Positions 14,001 through 28,834 of a stretch of DNA of 64,000 nt are shown piece by piece. The DNA is from Himantopus leucocephalus (lineage: Eukaryota; Chordata; Aves; Charadriiformes; Recurvirostridae), in contig RSEF01000005.1 of the NCBI GenBank assembly GCA_003993805.1, positions 17,896,132 through 17,960,131 of the forward strand, read 5' to 3'. Positions within the stretch are counted from its first letter, which is position 1; the number at the start of each line of letters is the position of its first letter. The position numbers and the translations under genes are program-made. The notes beneath the pieces are model-generated. The model did not search any database and was not told the DNA's origin. It saw only the letters and a list, made by a program, of their open reading frames with translations.

Positions 14001-17000
14001 GTTCCAATGCAGGGGTCTACAGAGAACCATGAGGCTGTCCTGTATTCTGTTTTGAACTGTGGTTTCCAACTGGGTCATTTTGAATTTATAGTTTTGTTGG
14101 GTTTATTTTTTACATGAATTATGCTGTTGTATGATGGGGAGCCACTTAATTTTCAAATCTATTGCATCTTAGAAATAGCACTTAGACCACAACTAAAATT
14201 AAATAGAAAATGGGTATGGGAGGAGTACTTTCACTGGAAATTAAACAGGATAAAATTTAAAAACTCTACAGTGATGTAAAAATAATTGTCCAGGTCCACT
14301 TTTTAGGCTTTTAGTGGTGTGAAGTTCCTTTAGAGGACAGTGCATATGTTAATTATAGAATGAATACTTTATATTTATGTAATGCCTATTGTCTAAGGCT
14401 GTAAAAACACTTAACGAAAGGTGATGAGGTCTTTTGCTCTAATTTTACAGAGAGATGTCTTGCTGTAGATCACAGAGTATGTTGACTGGGGTGGCTCTAT
14501 CCTAGGGGACATGTGGTCCATCCCCACCACAACTTATAACCCGAGGTAAAATCTCTCTAGACCTTATCTCCCTGTTCTGCTAAGGACAGATGACATGTGC
14601 CAGCACCACTCCTGATACCTCAACATGCTGGAACAGGAATCACACGCTGCACCTGTGCAGTAGCTCTCAGTGGCGATCCCTACCAGCTAAAAAGCATTAC
14701 AATTCCCTAATCTCCAGCAGTATCCTGCACTGTGCGGACACTAGTGAAAAGCTTAAAATTTTTTTGGGGGAATAATCTCAAGAACTTGTGAACCATACAC
14801 CTAGTCAGTTTGGGAGCTCAGATCAAATGTCATGATCTGTCATAATGGGTTGTTTCACTTTCAGCCATTTGTGCGCTTGAAATCACCTTGTGAATCTTAG
14901 CTTTCAAAGAAGTCGGTAAATGACGAGACACACTGTAGCCTTGCAAGTCCTCTTACTGGGAGGAGGAGAGCTCATCATTTGGCCTCACATGGACAAATTG
15001 ATGTGTGGGCTTTCATAAAATTTATAGGGTGCCTTTGTAAGCCTGTTGTCCTTCAGGGAGTTCCTGCAGTTTCTCACCATCTTCAAACAGAATGTGACTA
15101 GGAGAAATGTCGATTAAACTGAAGCCCCTCCAGGGCAATGCTGTTGTTTATTACGAAGCACTGATGTATGAAATAGCTGTGCTATAATCATCTGTAAATG
15201 AACCACAAACTAGGAGAATGTCCACGAGCATTTTACAATGAGACGTGTTCTCTAAAGTTGCAGTTGGCTGGAATAAATCAATAGCCCATGGAGTGCACTT
15301 TTGTTTTAGTCCTAAATGTGCAAAAGGCAGTTCTAAGTGGATCTGCTTTTGAGAGCACACACTTTAAAACTTCCTGACTCTAGCCATTTTCAATGCCTTA
15401 AGTTGTGCACTAAGTAAGTAGTAATAAATTTCCTGAAAATATAGTAGGCCTTTCATCTTTATCTGCTGTGACTTATTCAAAGGAGGAAAATAATTACGGC
15501 TCCTTGTTTCAAGGAGCATTGTTCAGTGTACCGATGTTTAATGACTCTTTGGTTAAATACTGTTCCAAACTCATCACTTTTGAGCCATTTGTTGTTTGTC
15601 CAAGGTGCTTAAGAAGAAAAAAAGAGAAGAACAAGAGAAAGTAGAGGTAGCTCAGCAGTGTGTGTTTATGTTTCAGCACAAAGATTGGGCACTAGAGAAA
15701 TTACTAGTTTTGTTGCTTTAGACATCAGCAAAGAAGTTGTCGTATCATCAAGGCTATGGAAGCAAAGAATCTCCTGAACACTCTTGTGGATAGTGTTCAC
15801 CTGTCTTCTGCAAGATAAGTATCCTCTTGGAAGCCTTCACACTTTTCTACTTATTGTGCTCTTCAACTGCTCCTTTCCCCCATCCTGTTCCTTCACACCA
15901 CAGATTGCTTCCCATAGCTGCCTTGGTCTGTGTTGATTCATCTATCCCTTTCCCCATGTCACTTTAATACAGTCCTTTCAGTTTGCATCTTTTTATTGCA
16001 AGCCACCTTTGCCTAGGTGTAGTGAATCCTTGTCCTTTTGATTGAAAGTGCATAACAGGCTCAGAATACCCCACCCCACATTCATTCCTTCTGCCATGCC
16101 CTATGATTCCTCCTTGGGCCTTGCCCCCTGCTAACACCTCTCTGTTCGTGGGAAAGCTCCTTTTTAGTAGAGAGCTTCACCATGGTCCCCTGAGAGTAGC
16201 AAAGCCAGAGAAGATGATGTATACAGCATATCTGCATGGTGCTTTCCTCAGACTAGTGTATTATGGTCCTACATAAGCCTGCAAACCCTTGACAGCCACA
16301 GCTGAATTCACTGCCTAAAGCTTTTCTACTACAGAATATACTCTACTTTGGATGTCTGGGACGTTAGTAGCGTTGTATGCAATAGATTTCAATCAGTTAA
16401 TGGCAGCCATTCCCCTCATGTTGTTTGTAGCAGGTCAGATGGACTTGTCTGCACCCATGTTACATTCTGCCATGGTCTCTTTTTTGTGTTATACAAAGGA
16501 AACTCCTGTTTTTCCTCACACCTGTGCCAAAGACTGTCTCATCTTACCCTGTGCTGACAGGGCACCTGGTGCATGACAGGGAGTCCTGGAGTGGTGTTGG
16601 GTAATTGCACTGGTCTAATGTCTCCTAAGCTTGGAACAGGTTTTGTGCCGTACTGAGGTATTTGCACTTAAGAGGAGAAGACTGAGAGGCTGCAGCAGGC
16701 TTTATTTGTATCCCTTATATTGCTGCCTACCAGGATGTTAAATGTTTCCAATTCTAATGAACACTGTTTTGTTAAAATGTTGCATTGCTGCTTTTAGTGA
16801 AACTGTAAGGAGCTCTTTTCATCTGCCTACCTAGGGTCTGCCTTTAACCAGTGGTGGTTCTCCCTTGATTGCTGAGGTCTTCTAGTCCTTTTAAGTCTAA
16901 TGGTGTATTATGTTTACGGTAGAGGTGGTGACAAGTTGCTTCTCATCTAAACAAGTGAATTCCCCATATGGCATAGATTTGTTACTGCTGGATCCTCGCT

Positions 17001-20000
17001 GGGAGAATGTAAGTCAGAGCAAGGTTGCTGATGACAAATAAATCAATTGATGACAGAGGAATTTATGGTCCATCACAGAAACCAGAATGGGAGCTGTGAT
17101 TTATATATTTATTTGCTTTAATAAATATGAAAAAATAAAGTGTGACATTATTCATAGGAGCCCTGGTGGTGAGTGATGAAGGTGCAATCTGTACTTGTCT
17201 GCCCAGTAGATGAGTCTTCCCTGGGAAGAAACTTGTGGACAATGGGCAGCATTTTAAGTATACAGGGTTTTTTTAAAAGTGTGTGTGTATGTGGGGATGG
17301 TGTTTGTATGACAATATACGTTGACGATAAGTATAAGCACATATGAGTAGGAGACAGGTCACCTGTTTCTGTCTCAAGACTTTTTAGGTGATCCTACTTT
17401 TTTTTGTTGCTTGGCCATTGGTGTAAGCCAGTGTGTTGTTCCCAGTCCATGCTAGTTCTGTCATTCCTATGACACAAAATCACATCACTGACACAGTATA
17501 CCTGGACATTGACAAGAAAGCAGAAGAGGTGGAAAATTTTTTTCCCCAACTTGCCACAAAATAAGTTGCTCCGATGTCTGGAACATCAGATGGCAAACAT
17601 GCCAGCTCATGGACACAGAGTACATCTGGACTGCAGGAACTTGTTTGATAAAGGCTTGTGGGAAGGCTAGCATCCTTTTGGGGCTGGTGTGTGCACTCTG
17701 TGATGTGTTGTCGTTGTGGAATATCCTGGGGCAAAGCGTTCTTCTTTGGGGAGGATGGCAGAATCACTTTCTATATCCTTGGTTTCTGTTCTGGTACATG
17801 AGCAGTGTACCTGACTATTGCAGAGCAAGGGTTTTGGGGTGGGAAGGAGTAGGAAAGAGGGCTATCTTCTCCTAGAAGCCTGTCAACCCCAAACATATAG
17901 CCTAGCTTTGCATTTTTGCACCATTGCTGAATTACAAATGGAGAAATATCTGTGATGTTGTACCATACCAAGAATGGAATGAATTCACATCTCCAGCTGC
18001 ATTCTATGCTTGATTTAAATTCTCATACACAGGTTTCTTTATAAAAATATACAGTATATTTAGCCTGACTTTTCCTAAGTCTGAAAGAATTTGGTATTTT
18101 TTGGTTCATCTATGTTTATGTCTGCATAACCTGTGACGGAAGAGAATGTTGGCAAAGTTGTAAGGTATGGAAAGTGCAGAGCACAGAAAAATCATATACT
18201 AGGTGTCACTCTACAAGTGTTACACAAAATCTAGGACTTACTTCCTCTATGCTTAACTGGGATAAAGTGGTTTAGCTTCACTGATACCAGCTGCAGTAGC
18301 AGTCAGTAATGATCTGGTCCTTTTATTTGGGAGAGGGAGAAGAGGAAGAACAACATCATCCTTCACTGAAAGGAAAAGGGGATGCCTTTGTTCAAAGGGA
18401 GTGATCTCAAAGGATATTCAGTTGATGTCTCCGCATATTTTTGGGTTGTCTTGAGTAGCTGTTTTCAGGTAATGATCACATCAAATTCCCTCTGAGCAGC
18501 TTCTGCAGTTTCTTGAGAGCTGCTCATCACAGATATTTCTTCATGGAGTTTCTTCAGCAGAGACATTAAACAGGGTAACACAAGTTGAGACTTCTCAATC
18601 CTCCAGATGCTAATGCTCTGCTGGTATGGTTCAGCAACAGGACTGATATATTACCTTGCCTTTTCTCTCACTTGAGATGTGTAACTACTGAAATGCCTTT
18701 ATTAAAGAGCAAACAAAAGGTGAGGACTGGTACCTGGAGAGCAAATCAGGCTATGGGACCAATACCTTTAAGTTGTGACAGGCTCTCAGCACTGTCTCCT
18801 GCAGCAGCCAGAGCTTTATCACACATGTGAGACCAACACATCTGGACTCTCCCCATGTATTTTTTCGTGTGATGCCTTCTTGTATTCTTTGTCTTTATAC
18901 CCAGCACCATTTACTAGCGTGCTGTTTTCTGGGCTTAGAGAGAGAAAACATTTGCTGCCCCTCTGGCATGAAATGGGACATTTAACAGGGATGGTTTCTA
19001 GCGCTAATGTATAGTTTTATCATCAGCAGTGCAACTGAAGTTAGGGAGAGCGAGTGCTGTTTTTAATTCTTGATTTGCAACCATTTTGAAGGCTTAGGGT
19101 TTGTATGACAGATTTAACATGTGTCTCTTTATAATAAAAATAGCGAGGACATATCCACCTGTTCCTTCTGTGTCCAGATTCAGGCACAGTATTCAGGCCC
19201 CCTCTTTCATGGAGCATTTATTTCCTGGGGAATGATTTATGTTATTGCCACTGTTAATAAGATAACTTCTAATTAGGAATCAGTCCCATCTCTCTCCAAC
19301 AGGTGCCCTGTGTGTACTGCATGTGAAAAATATGGATATGAGCTTGGAGTTTTGAAGGGCCAACTGTAAGGTGTGCAAAAAGAGCTGATAATCTCAGCTT
19401 TGGGGTGTAGCAAATGGCTGAAATACCTACAAGGTCTCTTAGGCACTAAAAATCAACATAAATCTTATTTGTAGATTTTGTTTTGTGAAATCTAATCTTG
19501 TGCACATTACACTTGGCGTGTTTGAGATGTCCGTAGACAAACGCCACTAAGGACAGCAATGGGTGAACTTGTGGATAGGCAAGCTGGGGCTCATGTTTTA
19601 CATCCTGTGCTTTATGGATGGATGCTTCCCTGCTTGCTATACCAGAGCTTTAAAACAGTGGAGTGTGCTCGTGTGGCTTCTACCTTCTGTATTAATTGAA
19701 AAGAGGCAGCTTCTGAATTGCATTACCTTTTGCAATAATGTTTGTAAAGTACTTAAATGACACATTTACAGTCACTCTCTTCTTGAAATTTAAATCTTCC
19801 CCATTCAGATAGTCACAGTTCAAAAGTCCTGCTCAAGGCAAAAGCACGCCGTAGAAACCTAACGCAAGATAAATGGGCCCTCCTGTCTGCTGAGCGATGA
19901 GGACTGGATCTATTTGAATAGTTCACACAGACTGCATTTTTCATTGCCTTTAGGCACCTCTTATATATCTTCCCTTCTCTTTTTTATGTTGTTCTCTCTC

Positions 20001-23000
20001 ATGGTTATTATAGTCCAAAAAAAGTTAACCCAATACTCGTCTAAGATGCAGAAACTACTGTAGATAAGGATTTGTTGAGTTTCCCTACCAGCTTTGACCA
20101 GGGTTATTTTACACCTACATACATGGTTTAGTAGCTGGTTTTGCAGTTGACGCTAGTTAGACTAACATAGCCCCTCAGCATAGGAGATACTAGGAATATA
20201 AAGATAAGTGTTGCAACTGTTCCTCTCTTTATAGTGAGGGTAATCTTGGAGATGATTAATGCCAGTAGGCTTGACTGCCTGAGTTTGTGTAGCTCCTCGA
20301 ATCTGCTGGGATGAGAAGGTGAAGAAAGTTAGTGGTGGGAGGAGCCAGCTAACCAGTGTTTTCCAAGTAGTGCAGAGCTCTGCACACACTTAATCTCTTT
20401 CTCTCCTTTAAATCTCATTTCATGCCAATATTATGGGGGAAAGATTTTTGGAATTTAACACGAGTGGCTCCTTTTTGGTTCTGTAAAACTCTGAAGTTTC
20501 TAATTGCTAATAACTAGTGAAAAACATGACCAGGAATTTTAAACCCTAATAATTGTGCTTTCTCCAGACTCCTGTGCTCACAAAATAATCTGTTACAAAA
20601 ACTGTTGTGGTACCCTTAACGGATATTTTTCATGCACTTTTGTTTTATATATATATGTGGCCTGTTACACTCCCAGTGCACACACGGGTGCTTTTGATGA
20701 AGTAGGCAGCTGTCTTTGAACTATTTGAAATAACTGAACAGATGCATGACTCTGCCACACATCAGCTCAGTGCAAGGCATCCCTCCTGTGCAGCATAAAT
20801 CAGGTGACTTCAGGAGCAAATATACTGTGCTAGACTTCTAATTTCCTCATTTATCTTTGCCACATTGTACCCCCCTGGGGGGGATAATATTTTGATGGGT
20901 GAATAAAGTACAATTAACTTTAACGTTATCATCAATCATCATGACAAAGGAGGACAAGTAGTCTTTGTACCTGGTCTTGCCACTTGTTTAGTCATCAAAC
21001 CCTCTGCAAAATGAGTGTAAAACACTACTTTATTGATGCTGTGGCTCCATGATACAGAGTTTCGGACAGCAATACCTGTGTTAGGTGCTGCCGCCACTAC
21101 CTTGCACCCCTAAAGCGTAGCAGCATCTCAATCCATTGTTCTGTGCAACTGCACATGCTGCCTCCCTGCTCAGGGTGCCAAGCTGGCTTACCTTTTTAAA
21201 GAAAAAACAACAGAAAACACATTTGGGGGAGGGGAGGTAGTGGGAGGGTAGTTTTTCTAAAGCTGCCTCAGTTCCCTGGTCCTGTTAGCTACCTAACTTT
21301 GTGAAGAGCTGACCTGACACCCAATGAGAGGAGTGGGCTGGGCTGAGAGCAGGCATACCTGTGGGGTGGGAGAAGAGGTGGAATGGTTTTAAGCCACCAT
21401 TTTCAAAAACCAGTAAAGTGTACCAGGAAACGAAAGCCTAATTTGGTAACCTGTGTAGGTGTTGGTAGTGCTTCAGTGCCAAGGACATAGAGTAGGTGAG
21501 GATCATTTGTTGACAGCTTTCATAATAGCCCTTTTGGTTTTTCCTTGCTGAAATGTCTTCTTGTGGGGCAAAAATTCATTGCGACAAGCAGGATGTGTGG
21601 CACAGCAGCAGGGCACAGTAAAGATGTGGGCCAGCACTGTCAGGGGAGTGTGAAGTTCAGGGGCTTGCTCCAAGTCTGCTGCCCAGCTGAGAATTGAGGC
21701 AGCAACAGCTGATTTTTAGCAGTTGTCTTTTTCAACAGTAGCCTTTCACGATGACATAGTATCAAGAATTCTTGAAATATTTTTCCTCCTCCTTTTGCTC
21801 TCAGAAAGTCACTGCAGATGTGTTGGATTACAGCTGTGCTTTTCAAAGGGACTACTGTACCTCAGAGGGATAGATTATACACTGTCTATTGGCCTTGGGT
21901 TTTCATTTTATTTTTTTCATCTGAACTATCGTCCTGCCTCTTCTTCAAGCATAGCTTTTCACTCCATGAAAATGGGGCAAATGATGAGTGGATTCTACTG
22001 CATTGGCATTTGCAAAGTTGCTGCTTAGAGGCAGTTTTCTTCCTTGCTCCTGGGGTGAATGTGGTACAATGACAATCTTTAAGCTGCTAAAGAACCAAAA
22101 TGTCATGCTTCCCCAGATTTCTTCCTGGGTAGCATTACTTTGTGCTGACTTATGTTCTCAATGTGCACAAACACTTAGGAGCCCATGCAACAGAAAAAAT
22201 TTCAAAAATAATGCCCCTTTGTAATATGTTAGGAGTTCAGGTCAGAATTTGGCAACTAATTTCCAGGAGGCCCCAGTGAAGAAGCACTGTTTACCTAGCC
22301 ATATAACTTGTTTGTGTTGCTCACAAAGCTCATCTCATGCTAAAAAGGCAAGGGAAGGAATCCTTCTGTGGTAGGATTGGAAATGTTATAAGCTATTCAA
22401 AGAGGACAAATAAGAATGGATCTGGGCAAAGCAGAAGACAGTAATTAATGGTATAAAGAAGGTAAATAGGACGAATGCAGGCACCTGATCGCCTGACACA
22501 AGGGGATGGTCAGTGAAAATAAGAAACTGGAAAATGATGTAAAGAAATTCATAGCCCTGCAAAGCAGCTGGCCTCTGAAGCTCCTCACCACCTCCAATGA
22601 GGCTAAATAGCTAGGACTCAAAGTCACTAAACCATGCTGGAACATGGAACCACTAAACAGGCATGTCAGGTGACGGTGGGGAATACTATAGCTCACCAAG
22701 ACTCTAGGAAGGGATACAGTCTCCTAGGTTTCAGAGTCTGGGCTAAAATCTTGCTGCTGTGGATTCAAAGGACCCTCCCTGGGAGCAGATTATGCCCTAC
22801 TTGAAGAGCTCTGGGATCTGCTTGTGGTAGCTGCTGGTGGAGGCAGAGTGCTTCCCAGGACAGAGGACTTCCCAGGATAACTTGTTAGCGAGCAGCGAGG
22901 TAAGGATGAAAAAGCCTGGGACCCACCACTTCCTTTGCTACTGTCTCAGACACAATCAAGGAAAATGAGTCCTCCCTTAACTGGGGATAAGTCAAGCAAG

Positions 23001-23040
23001 AAAGTCAAGGAGGAAGAGGCTTGATTGCAAAGCCAGTAAG
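11041..23040. other. Non-coding DNA, no recognised gene
   Basis: 12 kb without a recognisable gene or well-defined transposon. A milder pyrimidine-rich zone occurs around 15830-16140. The segment from about 22330 to 23040, just before a CR1 3' end, has a slightly different, more purine-rich texture and might be an old repeat, but I cannot assign it. Open frames here look like chance. Confidence 0.65.
20645..20656. repeat. Short (TA)n tract
   Basis: About six TA units in AT-rich sequence; a short simple repeat. Confidence 0.7.
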
Positions 23041-23120
23041 GTGCCCTGATCTAGCTGGACCTGCTTTGAGCAAGGGGTTGAGGTAGGTAACTTCCAGAAG
23101 TCCTTTCCAATCTAAGTAAT
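23041..23120 (+). mobile_element. CR1 LINE 3'-terminal fragment
   Basis: The sequence matches the general pattern of avian CR1 3' ends: a segment like 'ctagctggacctgctttgag', then a G-rich 'aaggggttgaggtagg', then 'cttccagaagtcctttccaa'. The usual closing octamers are degraded to 'taagtaatttcac'. Only the last 80 bases or so are confidently CR1. Upstream sequence may belong to the same or another old insertion, but I cannot show it. Non-coding here. Confidence 0.6.
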
Positions 23121-26100
23121 TTCACACGTCTGAGCCTGTGAGTTACCACAATACCTGTAGCTGTAACTGCTTGCTTGTGTCTAGGTTAGGGCTTTGTTTT
23201 TTGTTTTGTTTCTTTGTTGTTCTTTTGAGGGATGCCCAACTTGGGTATCTCAGATTAGCCGGGTAAGTCAGCCACCACATCTCCCTTGTCTCTCTTTGCT
23301 ATTGAGGGAGAAGGGCCCCTCTATTCAGAGTGCTGATCGTAGAGGGTGTCTGAGGAAGGGAGACAGCTAGTTGAGAGGGCTCAACCTCCCCTTCCCCTCC
23401 ATGACTTTCTTTGCTTTTGAGGCACGTTTTTTCTGAATGCTTTCTCTGGAACAGAACGTTTATTGCCTGAGCCATGTCAGACTTGCCGTACTCTTACTTT
23501 CTCCGCACTTTTTCTTCCTCTCCCCTTCTTCCTTCTCTGTCCCTTCTAACCATGCTAATCAACTAAGTTAATATTAATTCTTAAATAACAGGTGTTGAAA
23601 TCTGTGAAATTGTCTCATGCTGCTTTGTGTATATGGACAGTGCATTACAACACCTGACCAGGTTTTGAAATCTTGAGCACTGAGAGTTGAATAGAGCAAC
23701 CTGGTTCAAGGGGTGAGCACAGGTTGTAACCTGGTGGCTTTGAGCAGCATTTTCCATCTTGGCTGGTTCACTCTTTAGGAATTTACCTCAAAGAGAGGAA
23801 TGGATCCATGCCACTTCTAAAAAAAAATCCAAGAGAGGGATTTGCATGCCCAAATGTTTTAGCCACCTGAATTTCCATGTTGAAGCTCATTGTTTCTGAA
23901 TCAGCCTGCAGAAGACCCTATAGCCAGTTTCTATCTGGCCGTAAAATCCAGCCTTTGAAGCAAATCATGCAGCACAAGATCCATCATGTGCTCTCAGCAT
24001 ATGGCATGACAGAGCATTTTGCTGTTGCAAATCAGTATAATCAGCCCTGCAATACTCTGCCTCCTTCCTGTATAGTACAGTTTAATACACAGCAGAGAGG
24101 AGCTGGCTTCTCAGTGAAGATTTGGAAGAAAAACATTGGCCTTGCTGGAGATGCATGGGCAGCGATCACAAATGTGCCTGAGCCTGGATATTTCTCTAGC
24201 CCTTTCTGCATGTGTACCAGGGGAAAGCTTGGCAAGCATTTGCCTGCATTGAGATTCTGAACCAGACTCGCAGCTATTGCAAACGGATGATCCCAGTCTC
24301 TGGCTGAGCTGGCAAAGATGGATGGAAGCCCTTGAGACACAAGACTGAGCAGATGCAAGTGACCTTAACTGACACAGAAATGAAGCCTTATCTGCATCAA
24401 AGAGGGGGGTTCAACTCATCATAATCTGCTGTTATAAACAGCAGAAAAGGAGAAAGTCACAGAAACTAGCCCAGGTAACGTTTACCCAAAGAAGGCAGCT
24501 AGGAGGAAGTGTGGACAATATTTTTTTTCTTTTTTTAAATCCCACAACCAGAATGCTAACAAACATTTAAGATGTCATGTGATTCAGGTGGTTTTTTAGC
24601 TATTCTTTCTTCAAGTACTCTTTCCCAAGGATAGGCTTTGCTCTGTACCTGTTTGGATTTTGGATTTTTTTCTGATTTCTTTCCATCCCCTTTCGATGTT
24701 TCAGCTTCTGCCTTTACCTTCTCTTTGCCCTGATGTGTTTAGGGCTTGGTTCTGCATACAGATGGACCGGTGGGTTTTTACCCAGGTTAGTGGGTTGGTC
24801 AGTCATCACTGGGCACTGCAGGCTATCCTTTATTCACAGGCAAGAAAAGAAAAACTTTCTTTTCAGTTGCCAGAGTGCTGAGGCCTTACCTCACAGAAAC
24901 TAGAAGGATTCTTACAAGTTTCTAGGTACAGACATTGTCTCTTACTGCGTGTGCCTGTATTGTGCCTAGCAGAACACGATGTTGAACTTGATTGGAGGTG
25001 CTGAGTGTAATCAAGATACTAAGTGTCACTTCTCAGGCCAGAAATATGTTTGGGACATGCATGTGGACTTGTACGTGTCGATGGAAGCTGTTCTTCAGGT
25101 TGCAGAGGGGGAGGTACAGAGACCAGCAGGCAAGCCTGGTTTGTGTCTTGTTTTCTCTGCGTGTATATGAAAAAAGCAGTCTTGTAGAAATCACTGCAAT
25201 ACAAAAGCTGGAATGAAGGCAATTACGCATAGTGGTAACTAAATTTCTGGGTAGTCTTGTTGCCTTACAGAATCTCCCCACAGGCATAAAATTTGGCTCA
25301 GACATAAGGATTTGCAGGAACATTCTTCTATTTAATGTGTACAGTAGAAACTGTAGTTTAACTTGTACATGGGGCTATCCCCCCTGTGGCTGTTGGAGAC
25401 TGGTGCTTAGTTCCCTGATAGCAGTGGCACAAGTAGTACTTTCCTGCGTTTCCTTGGTTGATTGGCTTGCTGGAAATGCTGTCTGGGATAGTAGGTCACT
25501 ATGAAATGAGGACTCTTTCTTTGCTTTCCTCAGAAAAGGCTGTGCCTAGGTGCTTGCTTCCAACAGGAAGAGAGGGAAAGCAGGGGATAGAAGTGAAATG
25601 GGAACAAGACTGTGTTCGAAGTTGAAAATGTTAAAGGCAGGAAAGCAACACTTTCATTGATGATTGGTTGCTCTTCAGCACCTGGTCATGCAAGAGCATG
25701 TCTTCTGTAACTGTAGCGCTGTGTGCTTTCCAGCACCCTTGATCTGAAGACCTCAAAGAGCACTGTGAACTCAGATGAGTTAAATCTGCGGCAATTCTGT
25801 GGCAGAGATGCAATCACTTCTGCTCTACAGACAAAACTGAGAAAGAAAAGTTCATGTGCTTACCCAGAATCAGTCAGTCGTTGACAAAGGTAGGAATTGA
25901 ACAGGAGCTTTGACTCCTAGTCAAGTATGCAGACAGAAATTAGCCACGACGAAGCTATTAAGTTGGGTTCTGCCTTTGCTTATGTATTTTTTTTTTCTGA
26001 AGCATTAAGTACCCACTAGCTCCCATGGAAACCTGCTGGAGTGGTGGTAGTTCAGCTGTTTTGCAAATCAGATTCTTGAAAAGCAAGAGATGTTGTACAA

Positions 26101-28834
26101 TTGGTTATGTTAGACCTGTTGATCATTCTTTAAAGAAATGTTGCATTATGCACATTATTACACAGAAGAAGCAGCGTCAAGAAGATAGAGAATTGGCAAG
26201 CTTTTTGAGGCCATTTGGAATGCATAGAGCAACATAGGATCAAAGTTAAGCAGAAGAGATAGGAGATAAGGAAATAACTGGGGAGAAGGTGAGAAAGGCG
26301 AACGAGAAGTACTGGAGGACGGTGGCAGAAGAGGAAATGTTTGGTCTTGGTGCAGAAGATAGTGGGAAAGTGTGTGCATGATAGCCTGGAAAAACCGTCA
26401 AACAACCCCTATGTGAATTATGCAGTAGAAGAAAGGAGTTCTGATGAAGCAGCACAACCGTGAGGATAGGAGGGCTACTCAGGAGCACAGGACCTTGCAT
26501 TCTCTTGCATCCTCTCCCAGTGATGTACCAACGTTGTGCCCTGCCTGTACGCTGTGTGGTGGTCCTGTGATCTCATCTGAGTCCTCCATGTACTGCTGGA
26601 ATGATAAAAGTAAGAACAGTCATTTCCCTAAATCTGCAGACAGCAGATTGAAAAAGGAGGAGAAAGAGTAAGAGGTGGGTGAAAACTATTTAGCTTTGAT
26701 TGTGTTCTTTATTCTTATAAGCAAAATTTTACCCTGAAAGTGTTCCAGAAATGAATCCTTGTCAGCTGACGTAAATCAAAAACATCTTGTTCCCTGTTCT
26801 TTTGCTTTCCCCCCTGCATCACTAATGTGTAGCAGATGTGAAAAGAAGACAGAATCATAGTGTTTCTTGCTATACAGGGGAAATCAGGTATTAGCTGATT
26901 TCAGACTGTGTTGCGCCATGACCTGGGAAGGGTTGCATAACTAATTGTTGGCTGTTTGGTTTTTCGTATTTGTTCAAAGAAAAGTAAGTAAGGGTGAGAG
27001 AGAGGGACTGGGTGAGTGCATGTGTGGGGCGGAGGGGGAACTGAAACCTGTATTGTTTGTTCCTGCTGGTTTTTCAGGGTTAGACTCCTGAGGTGTGATG
27101 GGAACCCTGAAGAAACCTCCTTTGAGGACTTCCTATTGGAGAATGCACAGCATCATCCTGTCACTGAAATTTATCAGTTGGATGGAAATCCTGTGTTTCT
27201 ACCACACTTTAAATATATCTTCTTTCTTACTTAAAATAGAACTTTACTACCAGGGAGTCCCTTTTGTGAGAGTTACTTAACAGAAAAAAAACCAGCCTCA
27301 GGAGAACAATTGCAGTGCTGGTGATGCAAAAAAAAACGAGTAACATTTTTATGTTGTCTCAAGTTTTCCTATATGGTGTTGAATAAGTCAAATAGCCTCT
27401 CTGTTCCTCAGTTTGCCAGGAACAAGGTGAGGAAAGTGGTACTACTTGACTTGGTGAGCATAGCATGATAATGGTATTGAGACTGGTGAGGTATCCAAAG
27501 ATAAAAGCTTTTATCTGAGCCAGTAAGTCTGTCTGTCCATTCCCAAGATGCTTATGTTGTGTTCCTTCTTTAAGTTAGATATGGAGGTTTTTGTAAAACA
27601 GTCCCCTGCAACCTGTGGATAAACCCCAGCAAGGGAACAGAAAACTGCTAAGTGGCTCCCTAGTGTTCAGTCCTAGCACTGAAAAAAATCCCAGGGGATT
27701 TCCTGCATCAGGATTTATTTTCTTGGCTCTTCATATGTGGTGCGTGTGCAGTTTACTATTCTGGTTAGTCCTGGCGTTTTGGCTGCATCTCGGAAAACAA
27801 CTGCCAGCGTCAGTGGTGACTTACAAGGGAGCAGGAGGGTCTGCTGGTCATTGGGATTTAAGATCAGAGGCTTCAAATGGCAGTGCACAGATCCATATTT
27901 ATCCTTGGATCAATACTGAGAGTGAATCCCTGAGCGTCCCCAATACATAGGGATGTAATTGTAAGTCACTTTAGTAAGTCCACAGTGAAATGCATGTGCA
28001 GCACTGCCTGAATAACCCAGGATATGGGGAGTAGGCACTTCTGCAGATCAGGACTGTCCTATTTCATCAGTTTGTGCTGGGGCTACCCTAGCTCTTCATT
28101 GCTTTAAGCTTGGGTCTGACAAGTACTGTGGTCTACTAAGTTATTAGAGAGCCAACAAGAACTCCAACCTAACATTTCAAGGCACTGAAAAAGAATCCGT
28201 TGCGATGAAATTAATTCAGGAAAGAAATTGTTGTCCAGTTCACTGCTTCTTTGCACAGCTCTGGTAGATAGTTCATCTTCATAAAATATGGATGGATGTG
28301 ATCTTTGTAATTCTGCATCTGAGTAGGGCTGTCCCTTGGGAGTGAACTTGGGAGCTCTGGATCAAAAGGAACAAATCTGCATTGCTTATGCTAAATGAGA
28401 GTGTATTAGCTAGAGGTTTGCAAGTCTCTGTGTTCAGACTATCCCCTAAAGAAGAAAAAGGAGCCACAATGTGTCCAAGTCTTGGACTTGATTATGTCAC
28501 AGTCTTTCAAACCTTCATTGTCCTGGGTGCCACTGCTTTGTGGTGGAGCGGATGCAGACCTGAGCCCTTTGAACTGGAAGGTCAGGAAGTGTTTCTATCT
28601 AAGCCAAAGTGCAGCTGGTGTGGTCACAGCTCATTCCTTATCCCTGGCATGCGTGCTCTGACCGCATGCAGAGTGCAGAGTAGGAGTGTTGGACTTATGA
28701 GCGATGACAGGGTCTTCTGGAGCCTGAAATGTCAGAAGATACACTGGAAAACTGCAGTGCTTTCCAATGGGTTTAGAGATGCTCACTGCCTGTTAAGATC
28801 GTTTATGGATGAGTATAGTGTTTTCTGGGTAAAA
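23121..28834. other. Non-coding DNA, no recognised gene
   Basis: 5.7 kb with no recognisable gene. A 127-codon plus-strand frame at 23877-24260 has no family resemblance or splice support. A purine-rich patch lies at about 26240-26400. A long open frame from 28382 runs into the following CR1; only its last 26 codons before the gap are recognisable, and those are CR1. Confidence 0.65.

Noticed and set aside
23877..24260. 127-codon plus-strand open frame
   Set aside because: No domain, no splice signals of note, and an overlapping 105-codon frame on the other strand; typical of chance frames.
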